A DNA stretch of 6,318 bases from Gammaproteobacteria bacterium (GTDB taxonomy: Bacteria; Pseudomonadota; Gammaproteobacteria; Halothiobacillales; Halothiobacillaceae). Of this stretch, positions 1 through 6,318 are shown piece after piece. The position numbers were made by a program, and so were the translations under genes. Where the stretch lies: assembly GCA_029335925.2 (NCBI GenBank), contig JARJMX020000065.1, positions 1 to 6,318 of the forward strand, in the 5' to 3' direction. Under the pieces are notes generated by a model, which was not told where the DNA came from, did no database searches, and saw only the letters and a program-made list of their open reading frames with translations. Positions within the stretch are counted from its first letter, which is position 1. Each line of letters opens with the position of its first letter.

Positions 1-1
1 C

Positions 2-490
2 CCCTCCCCCCTTGACACCCTGCGCAAGGCCCTCTCTGGCCTGACTGGTAGCAACGCCATCCTGCAGCAGTTGCTCAAACATTTACGAGCCGAACTCGGC
101 CTCCAGCGGCTGGTGCTATTGATGCTCGATACCTCGCATACACAACTCGAGGCACGCTTCGCGGTCGGCCTACCTGCCCAGGACCCCTTGCGCAGCCTGA
201 GTGTCCCATTGAGCAGTGGTGATCTATTCAGCGCGCTGCTCAACAAGCACCAACCGCTCTGGCTACATGCCGCCAATCGCACGACCTTCCTGCCACGCCT
301 ACCGGCGGAAGGGCGTGAACCACTCGCCCAGGCCGACACCTTCATCAGCCCCCTGCGCATGGACGGCAAGCCGGTCGGCTTGCTGCTCGCCCAGCGCCCC
401 CTTAAGGCCCCGGCCTTGACTGCCGAGGACTTTCGTCTGTTTAATGCCATGCTCGCTATGGTCCACGAGACCCTCAATCCACGGCGTTAA
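2..490 (+). CDS. C-terminal part of an HDOD-type signalling protein (GAF-like domain), 5' truncated
   Basis: The reading frame is open from the left edge (first complete codon at base 2) to a TAA at 488-490, so this is the last 162 codons of a longer gene; the true start lies outside. The visible part opens with a helical stretch (DTLRKALSGLTGSNAILQQL), then an alpha/beta segment with LGLQRLVLLML, a PLRSLSVPL strand, a WLHAANR motif and KPVGLLLAQR before a final helix. This order resembles the GAF-like C-terminal domain that follows the HDOD domain in many gammaproteobacterial signalling proteins. The resemblance is recalled from family knowledge; the HDOD domain itself is not in the window. 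Such proteins are cytoplasmic and usually of unknown specific function. It is the only + strand gene here and converges on queG. A diguanylate cyclase or another GAF-bearing regulator is the alternative. Confidence 0.62.
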   Translation, partial: PSPLDTLRKALSGLTGSNAILQQLLKHLRAELGLQRLVLLMLDTSHTQLEARFAVGLPAQDPLRSLSVPLSSGDLFSALLNKHQPLWLHAANRTTFLPRLPAEGREPLAQADTFISPLRMDGKPVGLLLAQRPLKAPALTAEDFRLFNAMLAMVHETLNPRR

Positions 491-501
491 CCTCCTTCCC
501 T

Positions 502-520
502 GGGCCGCGACACGCGGCTC
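502..520. terminator. GC-rich hairpin in the convergent gap, possible terminator
   Basis: Twelve bases after the stop of the left-hand gene, GCCGCG and CGCGGC pair around an ACA loop (504-509 with 513-518). One G-U and one further G-C pair extend the stem on the + strand transcript. No U-run follows on either strand, so it is not a classical intrinsic terminator. Its position in the 81-bp gap between convergent genes is the main argument for a role in 3'-end formation. A smaller GGCG-TAT-CGCC hairpin (531-541) lies next to it. Confidence 0.35.
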
Positions 521-571
521 CCTTGTGAGAGGCGTATCGCCGCAATCGAAGATCCGCATGCCCTGCTTGAT

Positions 572-1630
572 TCAGCCACACTCCAGACGCTCGATGGCCC
601 AGACGATGTGCTCGGCCACCAACGGTGAGGCCGTCGGCAGGGCCTGCTTTAGGGCGGCGAGGATGGCGGGATCGGCAGGGGCATTACCCAAGGCCACGGC
701 AAGATTGCGCCGCCAACGCTCAAACCCAATACGGCGTATGGGAGAGCCTTCGGTACGACTCAAAAAGACCTCTTCCGTCCAGGCCCACAGGGCCAAAAGG
801 TCGGGTGCATCCAGCCCATGCCGCGGAACAAAGTCCGCCTCCGTGGTCGGCCGGGCAAAGCGGTTCCAGGGGCAGGTCAGCTGGCAGTCATCGCAGCCGT
901 AGATGCGGTTACCCAACAGAGGTCGAAGCTCGATCGGAATGGCGCCAGGGTGTTCGATGGTCAGGTAGGAGATGCAGCGGCGGGCATCCAGCACCCCCTC
1001 GGCAACAATGGCGCGTGTCGGACAGACGTCAATACAGGCCGTGCAGCGCCCGCAGTGGCCTTGGACGGACGGTGAGTCGGGCGGCAGGTCGAGGTCGGTG
1101 AACAGTTCGCCGAGGAAGAACCACGATCCAGCCCCGCGATTGAGAACCAGCGTGTGCTTGCCTTTCCAACCCAGTCCCGCCTGCTCGGCAAGACCGGTCT
1201 CGTACACCGGGGCGCTATCAACGAATACGCGGTAGCCAAAGGGTCCGATGACCGCCTCGATGCGCTTAGCGAGGCGCTGAAGCCGGGTGCGCAGAACCTT
1301 GTGGTAGTCGCGCCCTAGGGCATAGCGGCTAATATAGCCGAGTCGGCGATCTCGCAGCACGCGTGGGGCCTCGGCAAGAGCGGGCGGCATGTAGTCCATG
1401 CGGACGCTGATGATGCTCCGCGTGCCCGGCCGAAGCTCCGCCGGGCGCAAGCGTTTGAGGCCATGGCGCGCCATGTAGTCCATCTCACCGTGCATGCCGG
1501 CGTCCAGCCAACGCACGAAGCCCGCCTCATACGCGGAAAGATCGGTGGAGGCGATGCCAACCTGCTGGAAGCCGAGTTCCTGGCCCCAGGCCTTGATCTG
1601 TGCGACCAGTCCGCCGGGATCGAGGCTCAC
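572..1630 (-). CDS. queG: Epoxyqueuosine reductase QueG
   Basis: QueG is a cytoplasmic, cobalamin-dependent iron-sulfur enzyme that reduces epoxyqueuosine to queuosine at the wobble base of GUN-anticodon tRNAs, the last step of Q synthesis. The 352-residue length suits the family. The N-terminal region reads IKAWGQELGFQQVGIA and MHGEMDYMARHG, both typical. VDSAPVYE carries Asp138, the expected catalytic acid, followed by GWKGKHTLVLN. Eight cysteines fit two [4Fe-4S] clusters: Cys193, 196, 199 and 203 (CxxCxxCxxxCP), Cys219, and Cys246, 249 and 253 (CxxCxxxCP). A HEAT-like helical tail (about 308-350) follows, as in QueG proteins used for tRNA contact. The start is GTG at 1630, 7 bp after the crcB stop. 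No ATG fits the conserved N-terminus, and no strong Shine-Dalgarno is seen, so translation may be coupled to crcB. All key residues are present and the gene looks intact. Confidence 0.95.
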   Translation of the reverse strand: MSLDPGGLVAQIKAWGQELGFQQVGIASTDLSAYEAGFVRWLDAGMHGEMDYMARHGLKRLRPAELRPGTRSIISVRMDYMPPALAEAPRVLRDRRLGYISRYALGRDYHKVLRTRLQRLAKRIEAVIGPFGYRVFVDSAPVYETGLAEQAGLGWKGKHTLVLNRGAGSWFFLGELFTDLDLPPDSPSVQGHCGRCTACIDVCPTRAIVAEGVLDARRCISYLTIEHPGAIPIELRPLLGNRIYGCDDCQLTCPWNRFARPTTEADFVPRHGLDAPDLLALWAWTEEVFLSRTEGSPIRRIGFERWRRNLAVALGNAPADPAILAALKQALPTASPLVAEHIVWAIERLECG

Positions 1631-1637
1631 ACGAAGC

Positions 1638-2012
1638 TCAGAGGCGCTCAGCGCCGAGCATGCCCAAGCGCGCGGCGAGCAGGCAGAGGGCTACAGAAGC
1701 GAGGATGTATGCGCCCGACTTGAGCCACTCCCCCTTTTCCATCAGGTAAATGGTATCCACACTGAAGGCAGAGAAGGTGGTGAAGGCACCAAGAAAGCCT
1801 GTGAGGACGACCGTGCGCCATTCCACCGGCCAGTGCAGGCGGTCGAGCAGAAAGACGGCCAAAAAGCCCATCAGTGCGGAGCCCAGCACGTTGACCGTCA
1901 GCGTTCCCCAGGGGAACCCCCGCCCGAACTGCTGGGCGATCCACACCGTCAGTCCGTAGCGCGCCATCGCGCCGAGGGCACCAGCGGTGCCAAGGGCGAC
2001 CCAAAAGTACAT
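1638..2012 (-). CDS. crcB: Fluoride ion channel CrcB (Fluc)
   Basis: CrcB/Fluc forms a dual-topology homodimer in the inner membrane and lets fluoride leave the cytoplasm. From the ATG at 2012 the protein is 124 residues, the normal size, with four hydrophobic helices. The hallmarks are present: GALGAMARYG (11-20) in helix 1; GTLTVNVLGSALMG (36-49) with the conserved Asn41; and the helix-3 break TGFLGAFTTFSAFS (71-84). In that break, Phe80 and Phe83 match the pore phenylalanines and the surrounding backbone forms the central Na+ site in known structures. The open frame continues upstream of this ATG without a stop into the haem-motif end of a cytochrome gene (to an ATG at 2327). The 2012 start is preferred because homology begins there and GGTAAG lies 6 bases upstream. 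queG follows after 7 bp. No fluoride riboswitch was recognised upstream. Confidence 0.93.
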   Translation of the reverse strand: MYFWVALGTAGALGAMARYGLTVWIAQQFGRGFPWGTLTVNVLGSALMGFLAVFLLDRLHWPVEWRTVVLTGFLGAFTTFSAFSVDTIYLMEKGEWLKSGAYILASVALCLLAARLGMLGAERL

Positions 2013-2436
2013 GTCTAACTTACCGAAGCGATAGGTGGCGTGACACTGGATGCAGTTTTTCATAATGCTCAAGACATACTCGGCGATAACCCGCGCATCT
2101 CCCATGGTCTCGGCATCCACGGCCAGTTGGTCAAAGGCGGCATGGGTGGCCCCACTAAGCTCGCAAAAACGCTCGGGCAAGGCCTTGCCTAGGCGCGCGT
2201 CCCTTGGGCAGGTGTCGAACGCCCCGGCTGACGAGCATAGCGCGCCACAGCTTCGAAATCCTCTTGGCCAGGGCCTCGTTGATCCCCTGTAGGGAGAAAA
2301 GGAAACCGCGCATCTTATAGCGCACATGCGCCTCGTACTTTGGAGCGAGCTTGAGCGCCTCGCGCTCGGGAGCCTTGTCGGCCTCAGCCAACACGATCAT
2401 GGGCAGGAGTGCGACAAGAAAGAAGCTTGTCTTCAT
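2013..2436 (-). pseudogene. Frameshifted periplasmic cytochrome c (c'/c556-like) gene
   Basis: The ATG at 2436 overlaps the rarA stop (ATGA), with AGAGAG 7 bases upstream as ribosome site. The first frame gives a signal peptide ([17 protein letters not shown], likely cut near residue 17) and a helix with RYKMRGFLFSLQGINEALAK. It then turns to nonsense and stops at 2155. The body DFEAVARYARQPG (from 2260) lies in a second frame. A third frame, from about 2222, carries LGKALPERF, GATHAAFDQLAVDAETMGDA and the haem-binding CIQCH at the C-terminal end, followed by ATYRF. Joining the three with one base restored near 2260-2262 and one in the GGGG run at 2222-2225 gives a continuous protein of about 139 residues. 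It has the plan of a four-helix cytochrome c'/c556: one CxxCH close to the C-terminus and a first-helix Met that might be the second haem ligand. The third frame has no stop before crcB. As written no haem protein can be made. Sequencing indels are the alternative to true gene decay. The exact cytochrome subfamily is inferred. Confidence 0.75.
2019..2024 (-). promoter_or_regulatory. Probable ribosome binding site of crcB
   Basis: GGTAAG stands 6 bases before the ATG at 2012 on the minus strand. It is a partial Shine-Dalgarno match only. It matters because it supports independent initiation of crcB rather than read-through from the upstream cytochrome frame. Confidence 0.35.
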
Positions 2437-3767
2437 GAAGAATCTCTCTGTTGGGGACGGGCCTTGGCGTTGAGCTGCCGCAGGCGGTCGAGCTTTTCGC
2501 GCAGCTTGATCTCCAGGCCGCGCTCCACCGGCTGATAATACTGCCTTCCTTGCAGCGCGTCAGGCAGGTAGACCTCACCAGCGGCAAAGGCCTCCGGCTC
2601 ATCATGCGCGTAGCGGTAGCCCTTGCTGTAGTCGAGCTGTTTCATCAGCCTGGTGGGGGCATTGCGCAGGTGCATGGGCACCTCCAGGCTACCGTGCTCG
2701 CGCGCATCCTTCATCGCCGCTTTGAAAGCCATGTAAACGGCGTTGCTCTTGGGGGCGAGGGCCAGGTAGAGGGTGGCCTGGGCCAGGGCCAGCTCCCCCT
2801 CTGGACGGCCCAGACGCTGGTAGGCATCCCAGGCATCCAGGATCAGGCCGAGGGCACGGGGGTCGGCATTGCCGATGTCCTCGGAGGCCACCCGCACCAG
2901 GCGACGGGCGATGTACTCGGGATCGGCACCGCCGTCCAGCATACGCGTAAGCCAGTAGAGCGCGGCATCCGGATCGGAACCGCGCAACGACTTGTGTAAT
3001 ACCGAGATCTGGTCATAGAAGTAGTCCCCACCGTGATCGAAACGGCGCGGGGCCTGCTCGGCCACCTGCTCCAGCACCGCGTCGTCAATCACGCCATGCT
3101 CGGCAAGGTCAGCCGCCATCTCCAGCATGTTGAGGGCGCGCCGTGCATCGCCGTCGGCAGCGTGGGCCAGCCTGAGCAGGGCCGCATCAGAGGCCGAAAG
3201 ACCGCGTTCGCCAAGACCACGCTCGTGGTCATCCAGCGCCCGGCGCAGCAGGCTGACCAGGGCCTGGGCATCCAGCGGCTTGAGGACGTAGGTACGCAGG
3301 CGGGAGAGCAAGGCGTTGTTGAGGGCGAAGGAGGGGTTCTCCGTGGTCGCCCCCACCAGTGCGATCACACCCGCCTCGACGTGTGGCAGGAAGGCGTCCT
3401 GCTGGGCCTTGTTGAAACGGTGCACCTCGTCGACGAACAGCAGGGTCGGGCGCCCCTCCTCGGCTGCGATCCGCTTGGCCTCGTCCACGGCCTCGCGCAC
3501 CTCCTTGACCCCCGACAATACGGCGGAGAGGGTGAGGAAGCGCGCGTTGACGCTGTCGGCAATCAGGCGGGCCAGGGTGGTCTTGCCGGTGCCAGGCGGC
3601 CCCCAGAAGAGCATGGAATGCAGATGACCAGCTTCCAGAGCACGGCGCAAGGGGCGCCCCGGATCGAGCAGATGGCACTGACCGACCACCTCATCCAAGG
3701 TGTGCGGCCGCATGCGGTCGGCGAGAGGACGCCAGGGCGGGGCGTCCTGACTGAATAGATCCGCCAT
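2433..3767 (-). CDS. rarA: Replication-associated recombination protein A (RarA/MgsA), AAA+ ATPase
   Basis: RarA is a cytoplasmic, tetrameric AAA+ ATPase related to clamp-loader subunits and eukaryotic WRNIP1. It acts at stalled replication forks and single-stranded DNA ends. The 444-residue length is typical. Walker A is GPPGTGKT (56-63, Lys62), Walker B is [10 protein letters not shown] (109-118, Asp113-Glu114), sensor 1 is GATTENPSF (139-147), the SRLR arginine finger is near 156, and sensor 2 is GDARRALN (206-213). The RarA-specific C-terminal tetramerisation part follows: [22 protein letters not shown], then [10 protein letters not shown] (294-303), APKSNAVY (338-345) and [10 protein letters not shown] (363-372). 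The ATG at 3767 lies 3 bp after the lolA stop and gives the usual N-terminus, including PLADRMRP. The stop overlaps the cytochrome start by ATGA. The gene appears complete. Confidence 0.97.
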   Translation of the reverse strand: MADLFSQDAPPWRPLADRMRPHTLDEVVGQCHLLDPGRPLRRALEAGHLHSMLFWGPPGTGKTTLARLIADSVNARFLTLSAVLSGVKEVREAVDEAKRIAAEEGRPTLLFVDEVHRFNKAQQDAFLPHVEAGVIALVGATTENPSFALNNALLSRLRTYVLKPLDAQALVSLLRRALDDHERGLGERGLSASDAALLRLAHAADGDARRALNMLEMAADLAEHGVIDDAVLEQVAEQAPRRFDHGGDYFYDQISVLHKSLRGSDPDAALYWLTRMLDGGADPEYIARRLVRVASEDIGNADPRALGLILDAWDAYQRLGRPEGELALAQATLYLALAPKSNAVYMAFKAAMKDAREHGSLEVPMHLRNAPTRLMKQLDYSKGYRYAHDEPEAFAAGEVYLPDALQGRQYYQPVERGLEIKLREKLDRLRQLNAKARPQQRDSS

Positions 3768-3770
3768 GCC

Positions 3771-4388
3771 TTACTTCAAGGCCCGCACCACGTCTACGCC
3801 AGGGGGCGGGGTGAAGCGGAAGCGATCCTCCGCAAGCTTGGGGTTCAGACGCATGGCGGAGAACTCGATCAGGGTGATCTGCCCGAAGGCGTCGGTCAGT
3901 TGCATGCGGGCGAGCATCCGGTCCTTGAACGCGAATTTGACCTCGCGGAAGTCTGCCCCCTCCCCGCGCGGTTTGAGCTCCACCCACTCCATACCCTTGT
4001 CCGGGGCCAACTCGGTGAGGATGAAATCCTGATCCAGCGAACGGTTTTCCATCAAAAGCATGATGGGCGCCTGGCCGAGGGCCTGACGCAGAGACTTTTC
4101 GGTCGCCTGATCGAGGTCTTGATCAAAGATCCACAACGAGGTGCCATCGGCCACCAGCTCTTGGTGATAAGGCTCGCTGTACACCCAACGGAAGCGGCCC
4201 GGGCGTGCAAGCTCCAAGGTGCCGCTGGCGCGCTGGGTCTCCCGGCGATCGGCATTGTACTGGATCTGGACGAACTGGCCCTGCAGGGTCTTCATCTCCT
4301 TGAGGAAGCCCTCGAGGCTATCGAGCCCAGCGCCCGCTTGGGCCAGAAGGGGAAGCGAGGCGATGAGCAAAACGATCCAACGAGGCAT
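3771..4388 (-). CDS. lolA: Outer-membrane lipoprotein carrier protein LolA
   Basis: LolA is the periplasmic chaperone that takes mature lipoproteins from the LolCDE transporter and hands them to LolB at the outer membrane. The ATG at 4388 gives 205 residues, the normal size, with a signal peptide (PRWIVLLIASLPLLAQA) and likely cleavage after Ala18 or Ala20. GGAA lies about 8 bases upstream. The mature part begins with the helix LDSLEGFLKEMKTLQGQFVQ. It then shows the beta-sheet signature SGTLELARPGRFRWVYSEP (55-73) and ELVADGTSLWIFDQDLDQ, followed by a late TLIEFSAMRLNPKLAEDRFRF motif. These form the half-barrel that shields the lipid anchor. A longer in-frame start at 4490 would bury the signal peptide and overlap ftsK, so it was not used. 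rarA begins 3 bp downstream, suggesting co-transcription. The gene looks intact. Confidence 0.95.
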   Translation of the reverse strand: MPRWIVLLIASLPLLAQAGAGLDSLEGFLKEMKTLQGQFVQIQYNADRRETQRASGTLELARPGRFRWVYSEPYHQELVADGTSLWIFDQDLDQATEKSLRQALGQAPIMLLMENRSLDQDFILTELAPDKGMEWVELKPRGEGADFREVKFAFKDRMLARMQLTDAFGQITLIEFSAMRLNPKLAEDRFRFTPPPGVDVVRALK

Positions 4389-4452
4389 AGGGGATTTCCA
4401 GTAAAAAATACGGAAGCTTAGACGCCGGGTCAGGAGGTACGGTTCAATCGCA

Positions 4453-6318
4453 TCACTCACGCGTCGGCACCAACACCTCGCGCTGGCCATTGGCCTGGAG
4501 GGGGCCGACGATGCCAGCCCGCTCCATCTCCTCCATCAGCCGTGCCGAACGGTTGTAGCCGATCTTGAGGCGGCGCTGCACGTAGGAGATGGAGGCCTTG
4601 CGCGATTCGAGCACGATGGCCACCGCCTGATCGTAAAGCGGATCGCTCTCGCCCCCCTCGCCCTCCCCGCCAGGTGCGGGCTTTTCGCCCGGCAGGGTGA
4701 CGGACTGTTCCTCCAGCACTCCCTCGATGTAGCGCGGCTCGCCCGTCGCCTTGAGCGCCTCGACCACGGCGTGCACCTCCTGATCGGAGACAAAGGCCCC
4801 ATGCACGCGCATGGGCAGGCCGGTGCCTGGCGGAAGAAAGAGCATGTCGCCGTGGCCCAAAAGGGTCTCGGCGCCCATTTGATCGAGGATGGTGCGCGAA
4901 TCGATCTTGCTCGAAACCTGAAAGGCGATCCGGGTGGGGATATTGGCCTTGATGAGGCCAGTAATCACGTCCACCGACGGGCGCTGAGTGGCCACGATCA
5001 AAAGGATACCGGCCGCGCGCGCCTTCTGCGCGATGCGCGCGATCAGCTCCTCCACCTTTTTGCCGACCACCATAATCATGTCGGCGAATTCGTCGACCAC
5101 AATCACGATGTACGGCAGGGGCTCAAGTTCAGGCGGAGGAAGATCCGGATCGAGCGCCTCGGCATGGTTGTAGAACGGATCCATGATCGGCTGGCCGGAC
5201 TCGCGCGCCTCGCGCACCTTCTTGTTGAACCCGGCGATATTGCGTACTCCGAGCGCCGCCATCAGGCGGTAACGGCGCTCCATCTCGCCCACTGCCCAGC
5301 GCAGGGCATTGGCCGCCTCTTTCATATCGGTGACCACGGGGGCGAGAAGATGGGGAATACCCTGATAAATGGAGAGCTCCAGCATCTTCGGATCGATCAG
5401 GATCAAACGCACCTCATCGGCCGTGGCCTTGAACAGCATCGACATGAGCATGGAGTTCAAGCCCACCGACTTACCAGAGCCGGTGGTGCCCGCGACCAAG
5501 AGGTGCGGCATGCGGGCCAGATCCGCCACTACCGGCTGCCCGGCAATGTCCTTGCCCAGCGCCAGCGTCAACGGCGAGGTAGACTCCTGATAGGCCTTAG
5601 AATTATTGATCTCCGAGAACGCGATCACCTCGCGCTGGGCGTTCGGCACCTCAAGACCTACGGTCGACTTGCCCGGAATGACCTCCACCACCCGCACGCT
5701 GATCATCGCTAGACTTCGGGCGAGATCCTTGGACAAGTTGCTGATCTGGCTAACCTTCACCCCGGCAGCGGGCTCCAACTCAAAACGGGTGATCACAGGA
5801 CCGGGCTGAGTGGCCACCACGCGCACCTGCACCCCGAATTCCTGCAAGCGTTCCTCGATCAGGCGCGACATGGCCTGCAGGGTCTCGACGCTGTATCCGC
5901 CGATGCGCGGCCGCGGTGGGTCGAGCAGACTGACGTCCGGCAGAGTCCCGCCCGCGGCACCACGGGCGGATGTCGGACGAGCGCGGCGTGGCTGGGGACG
6001 CGGTTCCAGGGAGGACTCCACCGGCGAGGTCCTGACAGGCTGGATCTTTGGACTGCTCCCCCCTTTGGCAGCAGCAGGGGACACCTCCCACGACAAGGGA
6101 TCCGCCGAGGGAGCAGAGACTGGCCGAGGTTCGACCACAGCAGGCACACTCGGGCTTGGTGCCTGGGCTTCAAAGCCGATGGGAGCCGCCCTCGCTAATA
6201 ACCGTGCCGACCAGCGTTCCGGGATTGCCAGCAGCCAGCCACCGATCAACTCGAACAGGGTCAGCCAGGAAAAGCCGCTAAACAGAGTGAAGCCGGAGAA
6301 CAACAGGGCGAGCAGGAC
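4453..6318 (-). CDS. ftsK: DNA translocase FtsK, 5' truncated at the window edge
   Basis: FtsK anchors at the division septum and pumps chromosomal DNA to bring dif sites together for XerCD resolution. The frame is open to the right edge, so the start and most of the N-terminal membrane domain are missing. What remains begins with the last hydrophobic segment ([25 protein letters not shown], in two adjoining pieces). A Pro/Ala/Ser-rich linker of roughly 90-100 residues follows, far shorter than the linker of over 600 residues in E. coli. The motor starts near [10 protein letters not shown]. Walker A is GTTGSGKS (bases 5467-5490) and Walker B is [12 protein letters not shown] (Asp codon at 5092-5094), followed by [20 protein letters not shown] and [22 protein letters not shown] Gly/Glu-rich hinge (GGEGEGGES) leads to the gamma winged-helix domain ([20 protein letters not shown] to REVLVPTRE). 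That domain contains [14 protein letters not shown], the element that reads KOPS and contacts XerD. Catalytic motifs are intact. lolA starts 64 bp downstream. Confidence 0.97.
   Translation of the reverse strand, partial: VLLALLFSGFTLFSGFSWLTLFELIGGWLLAIPERWSARLLARAAPIGFEAQAPSPSVPAVVEPRPVSAPSADPLSWEVSPAAAKGGSSPKIQPVRTSPVESSLEPRPQPRRARPTSARGAAGGTLPDVSLLDPPRPRIGGYSVETLQAMSRLIEERLQEFGVQVRVVATQPGPVITRFELEPAAGVKVSQISNLSKDLARSLAMISVRVVEVIPGKSTVGLEVPNAQREVIAFSEINNSKAYQESTSPLTLALGKDIAGQPVVADLARMPHLLVAGTTGSGKSVGLNSMLMSMLFKATADEVRLILIDPKMLELSIYQGIPHLLAPVVTDMKEAANALRWAVGEMERRYRLMAALGVRNIAGFNKKVREARESGQPIMDPFYNHAEALDPDLPPPELEPLPYIVIVVDEFADMIMVVGKKVEELIARIAQKARAAGILLIVATQRPSVDVITGLIKANIPTRIAFQVSSKIDSRTILDQMGAETLLGHGDMLFLPPGTGLPMRVHGAFVSDQEVHAVVEALKATGEPRYIEGVLEEQSVTLPGEKPAPGGEGEGGESDPLYDQAVAIVLESRKASISYVQRRLKIGYNRSARLMEEMERAGIVGPLQANGQREVLVPTRE

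Noticed and set aside
2013..2160. Fluoride riboswitch (crcB motif) upstream of crcB
   Set aside because: The upstream region is the coding tail of a cytochrome with clear protein similarity, and I could not see the conserved riboswitch core.
3033..3758. 241-codon open frame on the + strand opposite rarA
   Set aside because: It lies wholly over the AAA+ core of rarA and has low-complexity composition with no family resemblance.
4389..4452. Possible terminator or promoter in the ftsK-lolA gap, with a TTTTTT tract on the minus strand
   Set aside because: Only about 3 bp of stem can be formed before the T-run. A TTGAAC element has no convincing -10 partner at the right distance.
4389..4490. Longer in-frame start for lolA at 4490
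   Set aside because: It would place about 34 charged residues before an evident signal peptide and overlap the end of ftsK.
2..4668. KOPS-like octamers (GGGGAGGG read on the minus strand) at 2-9, 3958-3965 and 4661-4668, with none seen on the + strand
   Set aside because: Three matches to a degenerate octamer in GC-rich coding DNA is close to chance. The strand bias cannot be judged in 6 kb.
4771..5712. 313-codon open frame on the + strand opposite ftsK
   Set aside because: It mirrors a strongly conserved gene in GC-rich DNA. Its His/Arg/Gly-rich translation has no recognisable domain.

Overview
The window is a GC-rich stretch of bacterial chromosome made of ordinary housekeeping genes. The order ftsK-lolA-rarA, followed by crcB and queG, together with a LolA carrier and a cytochrome c'-type gene, points to a proteobacterium. 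It is most likely a gammaproteobacterium, possibly of the sulfur-oxidising or phototrophic Chromatiales type. That last placement is inferred from gene resemblance and was not tested.

Layout: the left end (2-490, + strand) holds the last 162 codons of a gene whose GAF-like C-terminus resembles that of HDOD-domain signalling proteins. It converges on a six-gene minus-strand run that fills the rest of the window. An 81-bp gap containing a GC-rich hairpin separates them. In transcription order, right to left, the run is: ftsK (DNA translocase, 5' end beyond the right edge); a 64-bp gap; lolA (periplasmic lipoprotein carrier); 3 bp; rarA (AAA+ fork-repair ATPase); a 4-bp ATGA overlap; a small periplasmic cytochrome c gene that appears broken by frameshifts; crcB (fluoride channel); 7 bp; queG (epoxyqueuosine reductase). 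The tight spacing suggests one transcription unit from lolA to queG, perhaps read from ftsK.

The genes share no pathway. ftsK, lolA and rarA form a widely conserved cell-envelope and chromosome-maintenance cluster; crcB (fluoride export) and queG (last step of tRNA queuosine synthesis) ride downstream. The one anomaly is the cytochrome gene between rarA and crcB. Its signal peptide, helical body and haem motif sit in three different frames. The haem-motif frame also has no stop before crcB, so it runs straight into the channel gene. I see no new defence, mobile or regulatory system: no CRISPR, IS, tRNA or rRNA was recognised.
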